A stretch of DNA of 34,255 nt from Streptomyces sp. DI166 (GTDB lineage Bacteria > Actinomycetota > Actinomycetes > Streptomycetales > Streptomycetaceae): the NCBI RefSeq assembly GCF_900091315.1, contig NZ_FLSP01000088.1, positions 1 to 34,255 on the forward strand. Reading direction: 5' to 3'. A program made the translations under genes and the position numbers. The notes beneath the pieces were generated by a model. It did not search any database. It was given only the letters and a program-made list of their open reading frames with translations, and was not told the DNA's origin. Each line of letters opens with the position of its first letter. The stretch's first letter is position 1. Below are positions 30,316 to 34,255 of the stretch, piece after piece.

Positions 30316-31149
30316 GTGCCGTTCACCCTGAGCCACGCGGCGGCGGTGCTGCCCGCCGTACGGACCGACGGAACCGGCCGGGGCCGACTGCTCCCGGCCG
30401 TCCTCGTGGCCGGGTCCTTCAGCCCCGATCTCACCTACTACGCGGCCAGCGCCGTGCCCGGCGCGATGGAGTTCGGGGACGTCACGCACTCCTTCGCCGG
30501 TGTGCTCACGGTCGATGTGGTGCTCGCCTGGGCGCTGGTGGGGCTCTGGCTGCTGGTGCGCGAGCCCCTGGTGGCGCTGCTGCCCAGGGCCCGCCAGGAG
30601 CGGCCCGCGGCCCTGCTGCGCTGCGGTGCGCCCCGGGCGCGGGTGCGGCCTGAACTCGTGGTGTGGTGGTACGTCTCCGCTGTGCTCGGCTCGCTGACGC
30701 ATGTGGTGTGGGACGCGTTCACGCATCTCGACCGCTGGGGCATGCGGCTGTTCCCGGTCCTCGGCGAGGAGATCGCGGGGTCGCCCCTGTACTGGTACCT
30801 GCAGTACGGAGGTTCCGCGGTCGCCGCGGTCGTCATCGCGGTGTTCGTGGCGGTGGCGCTGCGGCGGGGCGGGGGCGGGGGCGGCGCGGCCGGGGTGCCC
30901 GTGCTGTCGGCGCGGGACCGGTGGCTGGCCGGGGTGCCGCTCGTCGGGGTTCCGGCGGTGTGCGCGGTGGTGCGGGCGGTGCGCTGGTGGGACTACTGGG
31001 GGTCGCGCGCCAAGCCGTGGGAGCTGATTCCGACGCTGTGCTTCGGGGCGGGCGCCGGGCTGTTCGTGGGCGTGCTGGTGTACGCCGTGGCGGTCCGGGT
31101 GTGGCGTCCGGTGCCGGTGCGCGAGGAGCAGCCGCTCGTGCTGCGGTGA
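30316..31149 (+). CDS. DUF4184 family membrane protein
   Basis: A 277-residue membrane protein. The GTG at 30316 has AAGGAGA seven bases upstream. The N-terminus PFTLSHAAAVLP and the SFSPDLTYYA motif soon after are hallmark features of DUF4184 (compare metal-dependent membrane hydrolase-like proteins, with conserved His and Asp). GSLTHVVWDAFTHLDRWG at about 130-147 supplies further conserved His and Asp residues. Six or so hydrophobic segments lie at about 27-45, 62-86, 115-134, 156-176, 195-216 and 237-262. The conserved polar residues in membrane segments hint at a metal-dependent hydrolase, but the substrate is unknown. It converges with polA; a shared hairpin lies between them. Confidence 0.86.
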   Translation: MPFTLSHAAAVLPAVRTDGTGRGRLLPAVLVAGSFSPDLTYYAASAVPGAMEFGDVTHSFAGVLTVDVVLAWALVGLWLLVREPLVALLPRARQERPAALLRCGAPRARVRPELVVWWYVSAVLGSLTHVVWDAFTHLDRWGMRLFPVLGEEIAGSPLYWYLQYGGSAVAAVVIAVFVAVALRRGGGGGGAAGVPVLSARDRWLAGVPLVGVPAVCAVVRAVRWWDYWGSRAKPWELIPTLCFGAGAGLFVGVLVYAVAVRVWRPVPVREEQPLVLR

Positions 31150-31171
31150 GACGTTCTCAGGTGGGACAGGC

Positions 31172-31208
31172 GGGGCGCGGGTCGACCGTCGCCGGTCACC
31201 CGCGCCCC
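31172..31208. terminator. Bidirectional terminator between DUF4184 and polA
   Basis: GGGGCGCGGGT (31172-31182) and ACCCGCGCCCC (31198-31208) form an 11-bp stem enclosing a second hairpin, GACCG/CGGTC, with a 4-base loop. It lies between the stops of the two convergent genes. Confidence 0.85.
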
Positions 31209-31228
31209 TGCTACTGCGGCTTGTGCGC

Positions 31229-33955
31229 TCAGTGCGCCGCCGACTCCCAGTCCGGGCCGACGCCCACCGAGACGCCGAGCGGGACGTCCAGGCGGACCGC
31301 CTGGGACATCTGCTCGCGGACCAGGGCCTCGGCCCGCTCGCGCTCGCCGGGGGCGACCTCCAGCACGATTTCGTCGTGGACCTGGAGCAGCATCCGGGTC
31401 TTCAGACCGGCCTCGCGCAGGGCCTCGTCGACCTTGAGCATGGCGATCTTGACGATGTCGGCCGCGGTGCCCTGGATCGGGGCGTTCAGGGCCATGCGTT
31501 CGGCCGCCTCGCGGCGCTGGCGGTTGTCGCTGTTGAGGTCGGGCAGGTAGCGGCGGCGGCCGAAGAGGGTCGCCGTGTAGCCCGTGGCGCGGGCCTCGTC
31601 GACGGCCCGGCGCAGGTAGTCCCGTACGCCGCCGAACCGCTCGAAGTAGGCGTCCATCAGGGCGCGGGCCTCGCCCGCCTCGATGTTCAGCTGCTGGGAC
31701 AGGCCGAAGGCGGACAGACCGTAGGCCAGGCCGTAGGACATGGCCTTGATCTTGCGGCGCATCTCCGCGTCGACGGCGTCGGGCTCGACGCCGAAGACCT
31801 GGGAGGCGGCCGTGGTGTGCAGGTCCTCCCCGGAGGTGAAGGCCCGGATGAGGCCCTCGTCGGCGGAGAGGTGCGCCATCACGCGCAGTTCGATCTGGCT
31901 GTAGTCGGCCGTCATCAGGGACTCGAAGCCCTCGCCGACCACGAACCCGCGGCGGATGGCGCGGCCCTCGTCGGTGCGGACCGGGATGTTCTGCAGGTTC
32001 GGGTCCGTGGAGGACAGCCGGCCGGTGGCGGCGACGGTCTGGTTGAACGTGGTGTGGATCCGGCCGTCCGCCGCGATCGTCTTGATCAGGCCCTCGACGG
32101 TGACCCGCAGCTTCGCCTGCTCGCGATGACGGAGCATGATCACCGGCAGCTCGTTCTCCGTCTGGCCCGCGAGCCAGGCCAGGGCGTCGGCGTCGGTGGT
32201 GTAGCCGGTCTTGGTCTTCTTGGTCTTGGGCAGGCCCAGCTCACCGAAGAGGACCTCCTGGAGCTGCTTGGGCGAGCCCAGGTTGAACTCGTGCCCGGCC
32301 GCCGCGTGCGCCTCCTTCACCGCCTGCTGCACGGCACCGGCGAACATCTGCTCCATGGCCTCCAGGTGAGCGCGGTCGGCAGCGATGCCGTGCCGCTCCA
32401 TGCGGGCCAGCAGGGCGGAGGTGGGCAGCTCCATGTCGCGCAGCAGGTCGGCGGCGCCGACCTCCTCCAGACGGGCCTCGAAGGCGGTGCCCAGGTCGAG
32501 GACGGCGCGGGCCTGCACCATCAGCGCCTCGGCCTCGGCGGCGTCGTCCGCGCCGAAGGCGAGCTGGCCATCGGCGGTGGCGGCGGGGGCCAGCTCGCGG
32601 TGCAGGTACTCAAGGGACAGCGCGTCCAGGTCGAAGGAGCGGCGGCCCGGCTTGACCAGGTAGGCGGCGAGGGCGGTGTCCATGGTGACGCCGTTGATCA
32701 TCCAGCCGTGCTCGGCGAAGACCCGCATCGCGCCCTTGGCGTTGTGGAAGACCTTGGGGCGCTCGGCGTCGGCGAGCCAGGCGGCGAACGCGGTCTCGTC
32801 GGCCTCGTCGAGCTGGGAGGGGTCGAACCAGGCGGCGGGGCCGTCGGCGGTGGCGAGCGCGACCTCGGCCACCGAGCCGGCGCCGAGCGCCCAGGTGTCG
32901 ACGGTGGCGACGCCGAGGGCGGCGCCCGCGTGCTCGGCGAGCCAGGGGGCCAGCTCGCCGGTGCCGAGGACGCGGCCGTCCAGCTCCACGCCGTCGGTGA
33001 CGACCGGGGTCTCCTCGGCCTCCTGGCCGCCGGGGTCGACCGCGAGCAGCCGCTCGCGCAGGGACGGGTTGCGGATCTCCAGGGTGTCCAGGACCAACGC
33101 GACGGCCTTGCGGTCGTACGGGGCCCGCTCCAGGTCGGCGACCGTCTTGGGCAGCTCCACGTCACGCACCATCTCGGTGAGGCGCCGGTTGAGCTTGACC
33201 GCCTCCAGGTGGTCGCGGAGGTTCTGGCCGGCCTTGCCCTTGACCTCGTCCACCCGCTCGACCAGCTCCGCGAACGAACCGAACTGGTTGATCCACTTCG
33301 CGGCGGTCTTCTCGCCGACGCCGGGGATGCCGGGCAGGTTGTCGGACGGGTCGCCGCGCAGGGCGGCGAAGTCGGGGTACTGCGCGGGCGTCAACCCGTA
33401 CTTCTCGAAGACCTTCTCCGGGGTGAACCGGGTCAGCTCCGAGACGCCCTTGGTCGGGTACAGCACGGTGGTGTGCTCGCTGACGAGCTGGAAGGAGTCC
33501 CGGTCGCCGGTGACGATCAGCACCTCGAAGCCCTCGGCCTCGGCCTGGGTGGCGAGCGTGGCGATCACGTCGTCGGCCTCGAAGCCGTCGACCGCGAAGC
33601 GGGAGACGTGCATCGCGTCGAGCAGCTCACCGATCAGCTCGACCTGCCCCTTGAACTCGTCCGGGGTCTTGGAGCGGTTCGCCTTGTACTCGGTGAACTC
33701 CTCGGACCGCCAGGTCTTGCGGGACACGTCGAAGGCGACCGCGAAGTGCGTGGGCGCCTCGTCGCGCAGGGTGTTCGCCAGCATCGACGCGAAGCCGTAG
33801 ATCGCGTTCGTCGGCTGGCCGGTCGCGGTCGTGAAGTTCTCCGCGGGCAGCGCGAAGAACGCGCGGTAGGCCAGGGAATGCCCGTCCATGAGCATCAGGC
33901 GCGGACGGCCGCCGCCGGGGTTCGTTTCGGTCTTCTTCGATGCTGTCTCTGCCAC
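31229..33955 (-). CDS. polA: DNA polymerase I
   Basis: A 908-residue enzyme. The GTG at 33955 opens VAETASKKTETNPGG; the frame runs to 33985. N-terminal 5'-3' exonuclease (about 15-310): LMLMDGHSLAYRAFFALP, FEADDVIATLA, VTGDRDSFQLV, GDPSDNLPGIPGVGEKTA. Middle domain (about 330-510): the proofreading position is degenerate (VDTWALG where E. coli has the Asp-X-Glu pair, and HNAKGAM where it has Asn-Leu-Lys-Tyr-Asp). C-terminal polymerase: motif A ADYSQIELRVMAHL, the O-helix RRKIKAMSYGLAYG, and motif C LLQVHDEIVLEV. It fills gaps in repair and replaces Okazaki primers. Loss of proofreading residues is known in actinobacterial Pol I. Downstream it shares a terminator with the DUF4184 gene. Confidence 0.96.
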   Translation of the reverse strand: MAETASKKTETNPGGGRPRLMLMDGHSLAYRAFFALPAENFTTATGQPTNAIYGFASMLANTLRDEAPTHFAVAFDVSRKTWRSEEFTEYKANRSKTPDEFKGQVELIGELLDAMHVSRFAVDGFEADDVIATLATQAEAEGFEVLIVTGDRDSFQLVSEHTTVLYPTKGVSELTRFTPEKVFEKYGLTPAQYPDFAALRGDPSDNLPGIPGVGEKTAAKWINQFGSFAELVERVDEVKGKAGQNLRDHLEAVKLNRRLTEMVRDVELPKTVADLERAPYDRKAVALVLDTLEIRNPSLRERLLAVDPGGQEAEETPVVTDGVELDGRVLGTGELAPWLAEHAGAALGVATVDTWALGAGSVAEVALATADGPAAWFDPSQLDEADETAFAAWLADAERPKVFHNAKGAMRVFAEHGWMINGVTMDTALAAYLVKPGRRSFDLDALSLEYLHRELAPAATADGQLAFGADDAAEAEALMVQARAVLDLGTAFEARLEEVGAADLLRDMELPTSALLARMERHGIAADRAHLEAMEQMFAGAVQQAVKEAHAAAGHEFNLGSPKQLQEVLFGELGLPKTKKTKTGYTTDADALAWLAGQTENELPVIMLRHREQAKLRVTVEGLIKTIAADGRIHTTFNQTVAATGRLSSTDPNLQNIPVRTDEGRAIRRGFVVGEGFESLMTADYSQIELRVMAHLSADEGLIRAFTSGEDLHTTAASQVFGVEPDAVDAEMRRKIKAMSYGLAYGLSAFGLSQQLNIEAGEARALMDAYFERFGGVRDYLRRAVDEARATGYTATLFGRRRYLPDLNSDNRQRREAAERMALNAPIQGTAADIVKIAMLKVDEALREAGLKTRMLLQVHDEIVLEVAPGERERAEALVREQMSQAVRLDVPLGVSVGVGPDWESAAH

Positions 33956-34010
33956 GCCCCCGATCCTGCCACGCCCCACTGACACCGCGGACCCACCGCC
34001 GGAACCGGCA

Positions 34011-34130
34011 CGGGCCGGAGCGGGCTGGTGCGGGCCGGCGCGTGCCGGTGCGTGCCGGTGCGGGACAGCGCGGGCAGGGGCGGGTCTGGCGAGTACCGGC
34101 GGGTGCGGGCTGGTGCGGGCTGGTGCGGGC
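34011..34130. repeat. Degenerate 10-bp tandem repeats upstream of polA
   Basis: A run of about 12 decamers in register, for example CGTGCCGGTG twice at 34041-34060, and GGTGCGGGCT-type units at 34102-34130. The unit drifts gradually along the tract. The 33956-34010 stretch before it holds only the polA leader; I find no clear promoter box there. Confidence 0.75.
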
Positions 34131-34255
34131 GGCCTGCGCGGGTGAGCGGGGGTGCGCGTGGCGCCTTCGGCGGGTGGGTGGGGCCGGGTGCCTGCGGCGG
34201 CCTGCGCGGGTGGACGGGGGTGCGCGTGGCGCCTTCGGCGGGTGGGTGGGGCCGG
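34131..34255. repeat. 68-bp tandem repeat with G-quadruplex motif, running off the window
   Basis: Copy 1 is 34131-34198; copy 2 starts at 34199 and is cut at the window end after 57 bases, differing at only 2 positions. Each carries GGGTGGGTGGGGCCGGG (34172-34188 in copy 1), which fits a canonical four-tract quadruplex with short loops. Confidence 0.85.

Noticed and set aside
31223..33982. A 919-residue open frame antisense to polA.
   Set aside because: It mirrors polA almost end to end and has shadow-like composition; polA motifs on the minus strand are unambiguous.
1..34255. tRNA, rRNA, insertion sequence, integrase or attachment-site signals.
   Set aside because: No cloverleaf-like segment, transposase motif or terminal inverted repeat was seen on either strand; gene content looks like ordinary core chromosome.

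Overview
The window is a very GC-rich actinobacterial chromosome segment. Codon third positions are almost all G or C, GTG starts are common, and AGGAGG-type ribosome binding sites are frequent. The families present (DUF397 with Scr1/WhiJ-like regulators, DUF3068, an SPW_0924-like peptide, DUF4184, a PAC2 protein next to coaE, and rpsA close to polA) point to Streptomyces or a close relative. It looks like core-chromosome housekeeping territory. I see no transposase, phage gene, tRNA, rRNA or CRISPR array.

Layout: (1) 1-2884, + strand: the end of a PEP-utilising mobile-domain protein overlaps a four-segment membrane protein, followed by a membrane-anchored HC-X5-R phosphatase. (2) 2954-5298: a divergent regulatory module with a DUF397 small protein and a WhiJ/Scr1-type helix-turn-helix regulator on the minus strand, and an ATP-binding anti-sigma-like kinase with a hypothetical partner on the plus strand. 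The shared intergenic region holds a tandem 12-bp direct repeat and an operator-like palindrome over a promoter. (3) 5414-7519: an ABC exporter half-transporter converging on a 60-residue ORF with an excellent ribosome binding site. (4) 7675-12964, mostly minus: a DUF899 thioredoxin-like protein, an MTA/SAH-deaminase-like amidohydrolase, a FUSC membrane protein, a nucleotidyltransferase and a hypothetical protein. (5) 13103-13956, +: RidA and a GNAT acetyltransferase overlapping by 4 nt. (6) 13958-16929: a likely ureide or nucleobase scavenging locus with a hydantoin-racemase-like protein and an NCS1 permease in one operon, divergent from a GntR/FCD repressor, with a perfect 16-bp palindromic operator between them.

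(7) 16949-20008: a YrdB-like membrane protein, a family-5 uracil-DNA glycosylase (preceded on the map by a 29-bp tandem repeat), an S4 RNA-binding protein, a DoxX protein, a small membrane protein and a TPR protein. (8) 20058-23500, minus: coaE, a PAC2 protein and rpsA, the last with a clear promoter, a long structured leader and a strong terminator. (9) 23627-28162: a methyltransferase whose 5' end appears frameshifted, the helicase hrpB, a DUF3068 protein and a 44-residue peptide. (10) 28298-33955: a secreted lytic transglycosylase, a DUF4184 membrane protein and polA. The last 300 bases upstream of polA are decamer repeats followed by a 68-bp tandem repeat with a G-quadruplex motif.

Most genes here are recognisable families. 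The signals I would look at again are the WhiJ-like module's operators, the small ORF beside the ABC transporter, the GntR palindrome, the rpsA leader fold, the methyltransferase frameshift, and the repeat tract in front of polA. All functional statements come from reading motifs; no database search was possible.
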